Source: Candidatus Bathycorpusculum sp.
GTDB lineage: Archaea > Thermoproteota > Bathyarchaeia > Bathyarchaeales > Bathycorpusculaceae
Assembly: GCA_009781395.1 (NCBI GenBank)
Contig: WQYG01000006.1
Location: 1-40,820 of the forward strand
DNA: 40,820 bases
Reading direction: 5' to 3'
Part shown: in pieces, positions 8,817 through 18,373 of the stretch
Layout: every line of letters begins with the position of its first letter
Numbering within the stretch: the stretch's first letter is position 1
Translations under genes and position numbers: made by a program
Notes under the pieces: generated by a model
Seen by the model: only the letters and a program-made list of their open reading frames with translations
Told to the model about the DNA's origin: nothing
Databases searched by the model: none

Positions 8817-9047
8817 GTGATAATTCCCGTAAAATGCTTCACCTGTGGCAAACTGGTTGGAGATAAATGGGAAGAATTCGCAACTCGCATAAAGGCAGGC
8901 GAAAACGCGAGAGATGTACTTGATAGTCTTGATGTCAAGCGTTACTGTTGTAGGCGTATGTTGCTTTCGAACGTGGAAATAATAGATGAAGTATTGCGCT
9001 TCTATGAAGAAGCTGAGAAACGAAAAGAAACACTCAACTTCTACTAA
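8817..9047 (+). CDS. rpoN: DNA-directed RNA polymerase subunit N (Rpo10)
   Basis: This is a small zinc-bundle subunit equivalent to Rpb10; it joins the D/L platform to the large subunits. The protein starts [20 protein letters not shown] with the CFTCG pair and has the second pair in RYCCRRMLL, as in all Rpb10 homologues. At 76 residues it is slightly longer than usual because of a charged tail. It uses GTG 8817, preceded by an AAGGTGA site. It is the last gene of the operon: rpoK and rps2, often found next, are absent here. Confidence 0.96.
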   Translation: MIIPVKCFTCGKLVGDKWEEFATRIKAGENARDVLDSLDVKRYCCRRMLLSNVEIIDEVLRFYEEAEKRKETLNFY

Positions 9048-9055
9048 TTTTTCCA

Positions 9056-9082
9056 AAATTATTTTTTATTATTTTTTTTAGA
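9056..9082 (+). terminator. T-rich terminator after rpoN
   Basis: A long T tract (ATTTTTTATTATTTTTTTTA) begins about 10 bases after the rpoN stop and probably ends the ribosomal operon. No stem is needed for this type of archaeal terminator. Confidence 0.45.
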
Positions 9083-9778
9083 AATATTCACTTGAATGTA
9101 TCTATTGTTCTATTGGTGGTTGGTAGTTGTTATGGTGAACTTGTGTAGGGTTATCAATTTTATAATGAGGCATAAAGCACTTTTTTGTATATTGTAAACT
9201 TTTCTTTTTATAGCCTGAATTCTCATCAAAATTATAGTATACGGGTCTGATTTTTGTTCATCAGATTTCACTATACATCATTTGTTCTGTTCTGTTGTAG
9301 CTATTTTTATGTGTTTTCTCTTATTTTTTTACGTCTATTTTAGCAATAGTTTTGATACATGGTGTATACTATAATTACGGTATACGGCAAAAATGTGGGT
9401 TGCAAACAATAATGTTTAACATGAAGTACGTCTTAATTGACTTGCTATTTATACAAATAAATTAAAACAAATGCATATGAGTGTATACTATAAAAACAGT
9501 GAGAAATCAGGTTATAGGGTGTGTCTGTTTCGTTGTTGCCAGCTTTAATATCTATGGCATGCGTCTTACAACAAGGTGCTATATGCTTGCATACATAGTA
9601 CATTTTTTACTTTTCAAATTACGCGTTCCCTATATCATAGAGTGGAAGTGGTGCCTGTAGCTTTTTTGTGGGTATGGTTGTTAAAAATTGAACTTTGATG
9701 TTTTGTTTAGTAACAGTTGTTGTTTGTTGTGTTAAAACTGATGATGTTGGTTGGTTATAAAATTGGGGGTGTTGTTTG
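9083..9778. other. AT-rich gene-free stretch with short repeats
   Basis: I see no convincing gene on either strand in about 700 bases. The stretch carries three copies of an 11-base word: TTATAGTATAC at 9232-9242 (reverse), and GTATACTATAA at 9364-9374 and 9483-9493. It also holds one of two copies of TACGGCAAAAATGT (9383-9396; the other is at 10255-10268, before top6B). The base composition differs from the packed operon just before it. Confidence 0.5.
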
Positions 9779-10027
9779 TTATTCTTTTGGTGTTATGATG
9801 AGCAGTAAAATGCCAACGATTAAGATGACTACTCCTATGGCTGTAAACATTCCGCTGAATGTTCCTAAAATGTCTGAACTTGTTGACGTGTAGTAAAGCA
9901 GTATTGCGCTGAGGATGATTAAGGTTATTCCAAATATTTTCTCAGCTAAGATTACCCCGTAGGTGGTGTTTCTTTTGCTCATTTTTTGTTCCAACCGTGT
10001 GTTGTGATTGTTTGTTACATTAAACAT
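9779..10027 (-). CDS. Small two-helix membrane protein, unknown function
   Basis: This 82-residue protein has two hydrophobic segments: GITLIILSAILLYYTS and, after a short polar loop, MFTAIGVVILIVGILLLII. It ends in TPKE. The polar start contains an internal Met (MSKRNTTYGV, giving start 9982) that may be the true start. No motif identifies a function. It stands alone in a gene-poor gap, transcribed leftward, away from top6B. Its length, two clean helices and positive N-terminus make a real gene likely, but I cannot name it. Confidence 0.55.
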   Translation of the reverse strand: MFNVTNNHNTRLEQKMSKRNTTYGVILAEKIFGITLIILSAILLYYTSTSSDILGTFSGMFTAIGVVILIVGILLLIITPKE

Positions 10028-10383
10028 TACGGGGTTATTTTAAATTATTGTCTTGTCGATGGATTTGTTGTTAGTTTTTGGGGTTAGCCATTTTTTTTGG
10101 TGTTTTTTTTAAGCAGTTTACTGTTAAAAGAAGCAATGTTTGTGTGAAGGATATATTCGTGAAGTGCAATCTCTAAACTCGATGAGTTGTTGTTTTCATC
10201 AATCAAGCCTATATGTTATTTTGTATCTGTCGGTTAACCTTTTTTATACTTGTTTACGGCAAAAATGTTCATGCTTTTGTTTTTTGTGTTTTTTTAAAAT
10301 GAAAGGTTTAGTTTTATCTATCAGTTAACTTAAAGAACAAGCAATAAATATACTACGGAAAATAGGCAACTTTAAACTGGAAA
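10028..10383. other. Intergenic region before top6B
   Basis: This region is T-rich with no convincing gene; the 62-codon track frame at 10140 looks like chance. Near the right end AATAAATATACTACGG (about 10344-10359) could be the TATA region of the topoisomerase operon, about 30 bases before the GTG start, which would give a nearly leaderless mRNA. Confidence 0.4.
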
Positions 10384-11925
10384 GTGGGTAAGCGAATAGT
10401 GTCTCAAGCAACCTTTGAAGAAATGAGTGTATCGGACTTTTTCTACCGAAACCGAGACATCGCAGGTTTAACTAACCCATCAAGAAGCATTTTTGTAGCT
10501 ATCCGTGAGGTAGTAGAAAATTCTCTTGATGCTGCTGAAAGCCAAAAAATTCCTCCCGATGTCTATGTACGTTTATCCTTTGAATCTGAGGCAACTAAGG
10601 ATACTCAAATTTATAAACTCCGGGTTCAAGACAATGGCAGTGGCATCCAGCCTCGGTTCATACCTTCTGCTTTTGGTCAAGTGCTCTATGGCTCAAAATA
10701 CAAACTTAAACAGGCCCGGGGAACCTTTGGTTTAGGTGGCAAAATGGCGGTTCTTTACGGACAAATCACTACACACAAACCCGTTTTAGTGACTTCAAGC
10801 ACTGGTCAAGAAAAAATTTACAGTTTCAAGTTAATGATTGACATTCAACGTAACAAGCCTATAATTTTAGACCGTAAAGTAATTACCAATAAAGATAATT
10901 GGCGTGGAACCGTTATTGAGTTTACCCTCGAAGGTGACTACCTGCGAGCAATGCCTAAAATTATTGAGTACTTCAAGCAAACTGCAATGGTAAATCCATA
11001 CGCAAACATTACCTTTGTTGATCCCAAAGGTAGACTCTACAAGTTTACCCGCGCCACCTCTGTTATGCCTGATCCTCCAACAGAGACTCTTCCCCATCCC
11101 TACGGCGTAGATGTAGAATTACTACAACGACTCATTCAAGTAACCACCTGCACTAACATGTCAACTTTTCTAAGACAACACTTTCATCGTGTGGGTGAAA
11201 TTACGGCTCAAAAATTCTTAACTTTTGCAGAACTTCCAATTAACAAAAGCCCTAAAAAGCTCTCTCATGAAGAAATAGTTAAATTAATGCAGAACCTAAA
11301 ACGATACAAAGATTTCTTACCTCCAGATGCAAACTGTTTATCACCCCTAGGCGAAGAACTGCTTAAAGCAGGAATTATGAAAGAATTAAACCCCGAATGT
11401 CTAGTAGTTCACCAACGTAAACCCTCAACATATGCCGGCCACCCCTTCATTGTAGAAATGGCCATCGCCTACGGTGGAGGCATTCCTAAAACTGGCGGTT
11501 TTATGATTTACCGATTTGCCAACAAAATTCCCCTTCTCTACGATGAAGCAAGCGATGTAGCCTACAAAGTTATCTCCGCTATGAACTGGCGACGCTACAA
11601 AGTAACTCCCGACATGCCTATAGCCATAGTCATCCACGTTTGCAGCACAAAAGTACCCTACAAAACCGTAGGCAAAGAATTCATCTCTGACCGCATTGAA
11701 GTTCGCAAAGAAGAAGCAAACGCAATACGCGAAGTTTCAAGACAACTCTCCCACTTTCTAACCCGCCAAGAACACGTACACATGGAAAAAAAACGCCTTG
11801 GCATATTTAGCAAATATCTGCCTAGAATCGCAGAATTCTCAACCACCCTATCCGGGCAAACTAGACAACCTGACATAGATAAACTATTGAAGAGCGTGCA
11901 AAAATATGGCACAGAAGAAAGCTAA
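10384..11925 (+). CDS. top6B: DNA topoisomerase VI subunit B
   Basis: This is the ATPase subunit of the type IIB topoisomerase, which relaxes and decatenates DNA with subunit A. The GHKL (Bergerat) ATP site is complete: N box AIREVVENSLDAAE (about residues 40-53), G1 box VQDNGSGI and G2 box ARGTFGLGGKMAVLYGQ. The helix-two-turns-helix (NMSTFLRQHFHRVGEITAQK) and transducer domain follow. At 513 residues it is normal for archaea. It starts at GTG 10384. Its 3' end overlaps top6A by 20 bases, ensuring paired synthesis. Confidence 0.97.
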   Translation: MGKRIVSQATFEEMSVSDFFYRNRDIAGLTNPSRSIFVAIREVVENSLDAAESQKIPPDVYVRLSFESEATKDTQIYKLRVQDNGSGIQPRFIPSAFGQVLYGSKYKLKQARGTFGLGGKMAVLYGQITTHKPVLVTSSTGQEKIYSFKLMIDIQRNKPIILDRKVITNKDNWRGTVIEFTLEGDYLRAMPKIIEYFKQTAMVNPYANITFVDPKGRLYKFTRATSVMPDPPTETLPHPYGVDVELLQRLIQVTTCTNMSTFLRQHFHRVGEITAQKFLTFAELPINKSPKKLSHEEIVKLMQNLKRYKDFLPPDANCLSPLGEELLKAGIMKELNPECLVVHQRKPSTYAGHPFIVEMAIAYGGGIPKTGGFMIYRFANKIPLLYDEASDVAYKVISAMNWRRYKVTPDMPIAIVIHVCSTKVPYKTVGKEFISDRIEVRKEEANAIREVSRQLSHFLTRQEHVHMEKKRLGIFSKYLPRIAEFSTTLSGQTRQPDIDKLLKSVQKYGTEES

Positions 11926-13027
11926 GGTTATCGAAAGAAAACAAGAAGTACTCAAAGGACTTAAAACCTTTGGCACCTCCATATACAATCAACTAGATCA
12001 AGGACTTTTTCCATCAGTCAACATGCCCAGTCGTAGCACCGAAAACATTACCTACGACGAACGCCTACGTCAATATATTCTAGGCGAAAAAGTTGTTGGC
12101 CGAAGCACCCGAAACATTCGCCACATCAAACCCTTCACACAACTCGCCTGGGTCGCCCTATTTAGCAATGAACTAACCAGCCAACGCAAAACCTCTACCT
12201 TAAGAGATGTATACTACTCCGCTCAAGCCTATGAAATGACTTTTTCTGACCAGCAAGAATCAAACAACATCATAACCGACCTTGAAACCCTCACAGGCTT
12301 TGCTAGAGAAGACTTTAACATTTTCCCCGAAGAACGCAGCGCCATATTTGGCGACTTAGACGTAGCCTACACCGTTCCCGGATACGAAGGCAAATCAGTC
12401 AACCTAACCAGCCACCCAGATGGCGTACTCATCGGACCTGCCATAACCTCATCTGAATTTCTAAAAACAAGCGCCAATAAAATCATAGCCATAGAGAAAG
12501 GCGCACTCTTCACTAGATTCGTCGAAGAAAATGTTCACAACAAACACAAATCCCTCATAATCTCATGTGGTGGCCAAGCTCCAAGACAAACCCGCAGTTT
12601 CATACGTCGACTACACGATGAACTTAACCTACCTGTATTCATATTAACCGACGGTGACCCCTGGGGAATGCACATTGCACAAGTCATCATTTCAGGCTCA
12701 GCTAACGCTGCACACCTACGAGACTTAAACACTCCCGATGCCGTTTGGAGCGGTGTTTGGGCAAGCGACATCATTGAATACAAACTACCAACTGACCCCT
12801 TAGATGAAGTAGACATCAAACGTCTCTATGAGCTACAAAAAGACCCCCGATACCAAAACGATCCTATATGGCAACGCGAAATCAAAACCTTTCTCAAAAT
12901 CAAACGAAAAACTGAACTTGAAGCTTTCAGTCGTTACGGTTTAACTTTTATTGTAGACAAATACTTACCTACTAAACTTGAAGCTGGACCAGATGTAGCC
13001 GCTAGTTCAGATAAAAAGAAAAAGTAA
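11906..13027 (+). CDS. top6A: DNA topoisomerase VI subunit A (Spo11-like)
   Basis: This is the DNA-cleaving subunit, homologous to Spo11. The CAP/winged-helix domain contains the catalytic Tyr region STLRDVYYSAQAYE (Tyr103/Tyr104; the second fits the Spo11 pattern). The Toprim domain supplies the metal-binding Glu (IIAIEKGALF) and the DxD motif in LTDGDPWGMH. Length is 373 residues with a Lys-rich end. The start ATG 11906 lies inside top6B. Third codon positions are rich in A and C throughout, in contrast to the first part of infB that follows. Confidence 0.97.
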   Translation: MAQKKAKVIERKQEVLKGLKTFGTSIYNQLDQGLFPSVNMPSRSTENITYDERLRQYILGEKVVGRSTRNIRHIKPFTQLAWVALFSNELTSQRKTSTLRDVYYSAQAYEMTFSDQQESNNIITDLETLTGFAREDFNIFPEERSAIFGDLDVAYTVPGYEGKSVNLTSHPDGVLIGPAITSSEFLKTSANKIIAIEKGALFTRFVEENVHNKHKSLIISCGGQAPRQTRSFIRRLHDELNLPVFILTDGDPWGMHIAQVIISGSANAAHLRDLNTPDAVWSGVWASDIIEYKLPTDPLDEVDIKRLYELQKDPRYQNDPIWQREIKTFLKIKRKTELEAFSRYGLTFIVDKYLPTKLEAGPDVAASSDKKKK

Positions 13028-13155
13028 TTTTCTTTGTTTTCTTTAGGTGCCTTGTTTTCTTTCTTATTAGCTGAAGTATGATAGTTTTGTTTTTGTTTAG
13101 TGAGTATTTTTATTAGTCTAATCTACATTAACTTTTCAGGTTTACAAATTTATTT

Positions 13156-13162
13156 AGGGAGG
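13156..13162 (+). promoter_or_regulatory. Strong ribosome binding site of infB
   Basis: AGGGAGG lies 8 bases before GTG 13171 and fixes that codon as the start. Confidence 0.7.
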
Positions 13163-13170
13163 AAAAGTCT

Positions 13171-14964
13171 GTGCCAATTCGTCAACCCATTGTTTGTGTT
13201 CTAGGTCATGTTGATTCAGGTAAAACTTCGTTACTTGATGTGCTTCGTAAAACGAATGTCCAAGTGCGAGAGGCTGGAGGTATAACTCAGCATATAGGAG
13301 CCAGTTTTTTTCCAGTTGAAACCCTAACGCAGCTTATTGGCCCTTATATGGCTACTTTTAAGACGGGTATTGAGATTCCTGGTTTACTCATTGTGGACAC
13401 ACCAGGGCATGAGGCGTTTACTAATCTTAGACGTAGAGGTGGAAGTGTTGCAGACATTGCGGTTTTGGTTGTTAATTCTCTGCGGGGGTTTGAGGCTCAG
13501 ACGTTTGAGTGTCTTGAGATTCTTAAGGCACGTAAAACTCCTTTTATTGTGGCGGTTAATCAGATTGATCGTGTTCCTGGGTGGAAATCAACTTTTGGGT
13601 CGCCGTTTTTGCAGTCTTATGCTAAGCAATCTAATTTTGTTCAACAAGAGGTTGATAATCGTCTGTATCATGTTATGGGTGATTTTAGCAGGTTAGGTTT
13701 TAAGACTGATCGTTTTGATCATATTAGGGATTTTACTCAGAATGTGGCTTTGGTGCCTACAAGTGCTAAAACGTCTGAGGGTTTGGCTGAACTTGTTATG
13801 GTGCTTGTTGGTTTGACGCAGCAGTTTTTAAAGCAACGTCTTCAGACTGCTGATGGTCCTGCGAAGGGTTCTGTTTTGGAGGTTAAAGAAGAGCCTGGTT
13901 TGGGTATGACTTTGAATGCAATTGTTTATGATGGGACTTTGCATAAGGATGATTTGGTTGTGATTGGGGGTAAGGTGGGTCCGATTACTGCTCGTGTTCG
14001 TACTTTGTTGGTTCCTAAACCTTTAGATGAAATGCGTGATCCTAGGGACAAGTTTGCTGGTGTAGATTATGTTTATGCTAGTGCGGGTGTAAAAATTGTT
14101 GCTACTGATCTTGAAAATGCTTTGGCGGGTGCGCCTTTACTTGCTGTGCCTCATGGTGAGGATGCTGCTAAGTATTGTAAGCTTATTACTGAAGAGGTTG
14201 GTAGGATTCGTATTACTAAAGAAATTGACGGTGTTATTGCTAAGGCAGATACGTTGGGTTCTCTTGAGGCTATGGCTGAGATTCTTAAGGCTAATGGTGT
14301 GCAGGTTCGAAGTGCTGATGTGGGTGATATAAGTAAGCGTGATGTTATTGAGGCTTCGGTAGTTAAGCAGCGTGATCCTCTTGTAGGGACTATTTTGGCT
14401 TTTGGTGTAAAAGTTTTGCCTGATGCTGAAGAAGAAGCTGAAGCAAATGGGGTTAAAATTTTCCGTGATTCTATCATTTACAGTCTTATTGATAACTATC
14501 TTAAATGGGTTAAAGAGAAACGTGAACGTAAAAATGAAGAAGAATTTGACGCTCTTGTTAAACCAGGCAAATTAACTGTGTTACCTAACTGTATTTTCCG
14601 CAGAGCTAAACCTTTAGTTGCAGGGGTTGAAATTCAAGGTGGTAGAATAAAGCCCAAAGTGTCTCTTATACGTGTAGAAGATAGTTCGGATCTTGGTGAA
14701 ATACAGCAGGTTCAAGATGAAGGAAAAGCCGTAAGCGAAGCCAAAACAGGAGAACAAGTAGCCATCTCAATGGACAAACCCATAGCTGGTAGACACATCT
14801 TTGAACGTGACGTACTTTTTGTAAAAATTCCCGAAGAGCATGTCAAAAAACTATTCGCCAATCATCTCGACGATTTAACCGACGCAGAAATTGACATACT
14901 CAAAGAATACGTCAAATTAATGCGTAAAAAAACAATGTTCTGGGGCGGAATATTGCCTCTCTAA
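13171..14964 (+). CDS. infB: Translation initiation factor aIF5B (IF2 homologue)
   Basis: This GTPase promotes ribosomal subunit joining during initiation. GTPase motifs are intact: G1 GHVDSGKTSLLD, switch I GGITQHIGASF, G3 DTPGHEAF, G4 NQID and G5 SAKTSEGL. Domains II to IV follow (VLEVKEEPGLGMTLNAIVYD, then KADTLGSLEAMAEIL and a C-terminal beta barrel). At 597 residues it is normal for archaea, with no intein interrupting the P-loop. Codon choice is striking: roughly the first 1.2 kb prefers G/T-rich codons and the last 0.5 kb A/C-rich ones. Confidence 0.97.
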   Translation: MPIRQPIVCVLGHVDSGKTSLLDVLRKTNVQVREAGGITQHIGASFFPVETLTQLIGPYMATFKTGIEIPGLLIVDTPGHEAFTNLRRRGGSVADIAVLVVNSLRGFEAQTFECLEILKARKTPFIVAVNQIDRVPGWKSTFGSPFLQSYAKQSNFVQQEVDNRLYHVMGDFSRLGFKTDRFDHIRDFTQNVALVPTSAKTSEGLAELVMVLVGLTQQFLKQRLQTADGPAKGSVLEVKEEPGLGMTLNAIVYDGTLHKDDLVVIGGKVGPITARVRTLLVPKPLDEMRDPRDKFAGVDYVYASAGVKIVATDLENALAGAPLLAVPHGEDAAKYCKLITEEVGRIRITKEIDGVIAKADTLGSLEAMAEILKANGVQVRSADVGDISKRDVIEASVVKQRDPLVGTILAFGVKVLPDAEEEAEANGVKIFRDSIIYSLIDNYLKWVKEKRERKNEEEFDALVKPGKLTVLPNCIFRRAKPLVAGVEIQGGRIKPKVSLIRVEDSSDLGEIQQVQDEGKAVSEAKTGEQVAISMDKPIAGRHIFERDVLFVKIPEEHVKKLFANHLDDLTDAEIDILKEYVKLMRKKTMFWGGILPL

Positions 14965-15044
14965 CCCTTTTTGTAGTAACCTTACAACATTTTTAGAAAC
15001 AAAAATACATCAAATATCTTGAATAGTGTTTTTGAACTTTTCAC

Positions 15045-15335
15045 TTAGCCACCGCTGACTGGGGGTAAAATTGCTAAAACATCTCCCTCTTGAAATAGTA
15101 CTTCCTGCTGTTTAAGGGTAAATATGTTGGTGCCGTTGATGAGTACCTGTAGACATCTTTTGACTTTTCCTTCTGTGTCAAATACATAGTCTGTAAATGA
15201 TTTGCCATGTATGTCTGATAATATCTTCAAAACTGAGGTTACAGTTGGTTTTTGGTTTTCTGGAACGACTAGATGTTCTTCTTTTTTACCGGTTATTTCT
15301 CGCAGTGTAGTGAAGTAGCGGATTGAAATTTGCAC
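15045..15335 (-). CDS. MoaD/ThiS-family ubiquitin-like sulfur carrier protein
   Basis: This 96-residue beta-grasp protein ends in PPVSGG. A C-terminal Gly-Gly is what MoaD, ThiS and archaeal SAMP proteins use for activation by an E1-like enzyme. The N-terminus (ISIRYFTTLREITGKKEE) and LFQEGDVLAILPPVSGG are typical of MoaD-like members. It may serve molybdopterin or tungstopterin synthesis, tRNA thiolation or protein tagging; no partner gene (MoaE, E1) is next to it, so the role is open. It lies between infB and the ATPase gene and is transcribed leftward. Confidence 0.85.
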   Translation of the reverse strand: MQISIRYFTTLREITGKKEEHLVVPENQKPTVTSVLKILSDIHGKSFTDYVFDTEGKVKRCLQVLINGTNIFTLKQQEVLFQEGDVLAILPPVSGG

Positions 15336-15405
15336 ATAATTCCCTTATTATGGATAATGTGTGTTGTGGTTTTAACTGTTATGTTTGTTAGTTGGTTTTT
15401 GGTTT

Positions 15406-17868
15406 TTACCATTTTATTTTGAGTTTTTGTACTATGAAGACTTTGGTTAAATCGTTGATTATAAATGTGAAGAATGCTGAAAGACCCAGTATGGTTAGTG
15501 TTTTGGTGATGGGTACTGCGAGGAGGTTTGGGATTCCAATGGTGACCAGTATAGTTCCAGCAATTAGACTTACAATAATGGTAAGTAAGAGAATTTTGCT
15601 TGGCATGGATTTGTAGAAGGGTCTTCTTTCTCGTACGTTAAAGTTAAGAAGTAATGCCGAGTAAAATAGTATTTCAAAAGTGTAAGTGTATATTGTTGGA
15701 TTGTTGATTGACACGTTAAACACGTTAAGCACAATATACAACAATACTACTGACTCAACAATTACCAGGGTTCCCAAGATGGCTGAGGCTTTTATGGCTC
15801 CGTCTATTTTCCATGTGGATGGGTTCTTTGAGCCTTGAAGTTTGTCTGTAGATATTGCAATTTTTACAGGGTCAGTTAAGAAAAAGTACATAATAACCCC
15901 AAAGGCTGAAATTGCATAATTTCCCGTTAACAGAAAAGTTAGAACTGTAAAAACCGACACTTGCAGGGTTCTTATAATTTTACTTAAAATCCACGCACTT
16001 ATCCGCTCATAGATAACTCTGCCATTTTTAACCAAATCTACAATACTAGTTAAGCCCTCATTGACTAAAACTACACTTGCCGCACTCTTTGCCACATCAA
16101 CAGCATTACTTACTGCAATACCCACCTCAGACTGCTTTAACGCAGGCGCATCATTTACTCCATCACCTGTCATACCCACAATATGTTCACTGTTTTGCAG
16201 GCTTTTAACGATGGCGTATTTATCTTCAGGATACACCTCCGCAAAACCATCACTCTGCTTCACCAGCTCTTCTGTAAGTAAAAGATCTTTTTTACTATCT
16301 GCCTTCAAATTGGAAATCGCTGTGATGCGATCACCTAACCCAACACTCTTAGCGGTTTCTTTTGCAATTGGTAACGCATCACCCGTAAGAATCTTTACAG
16401 AAATTCCCAACTCACCTAATTCCTGTATTAACTGTTTTGAATCTCGTCTAGGCGCATCATAGAGAATAACCAATCCCACAAACCTAAACCTTTTACTATT
16501 ATTATCATCATTACTGTTTTTATTGTCTGTTCTAGCTACAGCAAGAATTCTATAACCCTTCGATGCATACCTTTGAGTTTGCTCCTCAAGCAACCTATCT
16601 TCAACTTCTGTTAAACCACAGGCTTCACTTACAACTCTAACAGCCCCCTTCATAACCCTAAACGATTCACCTCTATTCTCTTTTTGTATTACCGCTTGAG
16701 TACATCGTGTTTTAGGGTCAAATGGCGTAAACTCTATCTGCTTAAACGCGTCAATTGACAACTCTTCCCGTTTAGCCATCTCGATAAATGCCAAATCTAT
16801 TGGATCATGATTTGCCTCCTCAGACGCTAATGCCCCATAAAAAACTACTTCTCTCTTGTCAAACCCATTGTAAGCTAACGTTTCAATTATTGAGAGTTTA
16901 TTCCTAGTTATTGTTCCCGTCTTATCAACACAGAGCACATCCATAGTAGCCGCATCCTCAACAGCACTTAAACGAGTTACCAAAACACCCTTCTTAGACA
17001 ACTCCATCGCTCCAAGCGCCATGCTAACTGTAAACATAGCAGGCAACGCCACTGGAATGGCTGACAATAAAATAACTAAAAGAATCGGCAAAGTATCAAT
17101 CACACTAAACCCTCTAAGCACAGAACAAACAAGCGCCACAATAGCTAAAACAGAAACAATAACAAGCAACCAACGAACAACACCCGATATAACTTTTTCA
17201 ATATGCAACTTGGGCTTAGCTAGCTCAACAAGCTGAACCGTTTTACCAAAATACGTATTGACCCCTATCGCAACAACAACCCCCTTAGCCTCTCCACGCT
17301 TCACAACCGAACCCGAATACAAAAAACTCCCCACACCCTTCTCAACACCAAACGACTCACCCGTCAAAGCTGCCTGATCAACCTCAAGATGACCCGACAC
17401 TACCTTTACATCCGCAGGAACAAAATCCCCCTGTCTAAGCCTCACAACATCATCAGGCACAATCTCACGAGCAGGTAAAACCCTCCAAACACCCTCCCTT
17501 AAAACACGAGCATTAATCCCCAATTTTTGTTTTAACGCCTCTGCAGCTTTTGAAGCCCTAAGCTCCTCCTCAAACCCTAACACAGCATTCAAAATAAGCA
17601 AACCAAAAATAATAAAAACATCCGCGTAACGTTGCAAAAAAATTGAAAGAACAATAATTATCTCCAACAACCAAGCTGAAAGCCCCCAAAACTTTCTAAC
17701 AAACTGCAACCAAGACTTAACCTTCTTCTTTGGTACCTCATTAAATCCAAACTGCTTTCTTCTACTCTCTACTTCTACCAAACTCAATCCAGTTTCTAAC
17801 CTTTCACAAACATCCTCTTCTAACGGTGAACTTCCCAAAGTTGCGCTGCTTTCTGCCAAGATAACCAA
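15406..17868 (-). CDS. P-type proton-efflux ATPase (P3A type)
   Basis: This integral membrane pump most resembles the plasma-membrane H+-ATPases. It has the N-terminal cation-ATPase domain (GLSLVEVESRRKQFGFNEVP), the actuator motif ALTGES (about 167-172), the phosphorylated Asp in VDKTGTITRN (Asp about 315) and the hinge motif MTGDGVNDAPALKQSEVGIA. The segment LLSAIPVALPAMFTVSMALG, in the helix before the phosphorylation domain, is typical of P3A pumps, and no heavy-metal-binding domain is present. At 820 residues it is complete. It could export protons or help pH homeostasis; the ion is inferred from family likeness only. On the coding strand the 5' part is G/T-rich and the last 300 bases A/C-rich. 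Confidence 0.93.
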   Translation of the reverse strand: MVILAESSATLGSSPLEEDVCERLETGLSLVEVESRRKQFGFNEVPKKKVKSWLQFVRKFWGLSAWLLEIIIVLSIFLQRYADVFIIFGLLILNAVLGFEEELRASKAAEALKQKLGINARVLREGVWRVLPAREIVPDDVVRLRQGDFVPADVKVVSGHLEVDQAALTGESFGVEKGVGSFLYSGSVVKRGEAKGVVVAIGVNTYFGKTVQLVELAKPKLHIEKVISGVVRWLLVIVSVLAIVALVCSVLRGFSVIDTLPILLVILLSAIPVALPAMFTVSMALGAMELSKKGVLVTRLSAVEDAATMDVLCVDKTGTITRNKLSIIETLAYNGFDKREVVFYGALASEEANHDPIDLAFIEMAKREELSIDAFKQIEFTPFDPKTRCTQAVIQKENRGESFRVMKGAVRVVSEACGLTEVEDRLLEEQTQRYASKGYRILAVARTDNKNSNDDNNSKRFRFVGLVILYDAPRRDSKQLIQELGELGISVKILTGDALPIAKETAKSVGLGDRITAISNLKADSKKDLLLTEELVKQSDGFAEVYPEDKYAIVKSLQNSEHIVGMTGDGVNDAPALKQSEVGIAVSNAVDVAKSAASVVLVNEGLTSIVDLVKNGRVIYERISAWILSKIIRTLQVSVFTVLTFLLTGNYAISAFGVIMYFFLTDPVKIAISTDKLQGSKNPSTWKIDGAIKASAILGTLVIVESVVLLYIVLNVFNVSINNPTIYTYTFEILFYSALLLNFNVRERRPFYKSMPSKILLLTIIVSLIAGTILVTIGIPNLLAVPITKTLTILGLSAFFTFIINDLTKVFIVQKLKIKW

Positions 17869-18104
17869 TTAAATATTCCAATTCCCTAATTTACATATTT
17901 ATCTCCGAACACAAAAAACAATCAGACACATCCAAAAACAGACAGAAAGATTTTATGAGCTAACCTATGTGTACTGTATTTACTTTCTTATTGATCACAT
18001 TTTTGTTGTTATATGAAGTTGTGGGTTACTGATTGTGCTTTTTCTTTTTGATTTTCAGCTAAGTATTTATTTCTAAAATACATTATTACTATTGGTGATT
18101 TGTT

Positions 18105-18347
18105 ATGGATAACAAAAAAGAAACAATGCAAAAAAATATGGAGACAGTTTCTCACGGGTTAGAAAAAGCTGCTGAATCAATGTGTGACACAATAATTTCA
18201 GTCATGGATAAACTTGCAGGAAAAAAATCTGACATAAAACTCAGCTTCGAAGACCTGACAATAGAAACCGGTCCACTTAAAGCAAAAATTAATGGTTCAA
18301 TAGTCTTAGACATAGTCTACGCATCAGACGCCGAACCAACCCCATAA
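18105..18347 (+). CDS. Small conserved-looking protein, unknown function
   Basis: This is an 80-residue acidic-basic protein with an amphipathic helical first half (NMETVSHGLEKAAESMCDTI) and a beta-like second half (KLSFEDLTIETGPLKAKING). It has no signal peptide or membrane segment. The start ATG is preceded by GGTGAT at good spacing. The next gene starts 26 bases downstream with its own GAGG site, so the two form an operon. I do not recognise the family. Good codon structure, ribosome binding site and pairing suggest it is real. Confidence 0.65.
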   Translation: MDNKKETMQKNMETVSHGLEKAAESMCDTIISVMDKLAGKKSDIKLSFEDLTIETGPLKAKINGSIVLDIVYASDAEPTP

Positions 18348-18373
18348 CCTTTTCTATTTCGAGGAAAACCCGG

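Noticed and set aside
9083-9778. Possible structured RNA (SRP RNA, RNase P RNA) in the gap after rpoN
   Set aside because: The stretch is uniformly AT-rich, with none of the GC-rich conserved cores expected for these RNAs.
13337-13696. Leu-rich + strand ORFs inside infB (also 14096-14332)
   Set aside because: They are shadow frames created by the G/T-rich codon use of infB.
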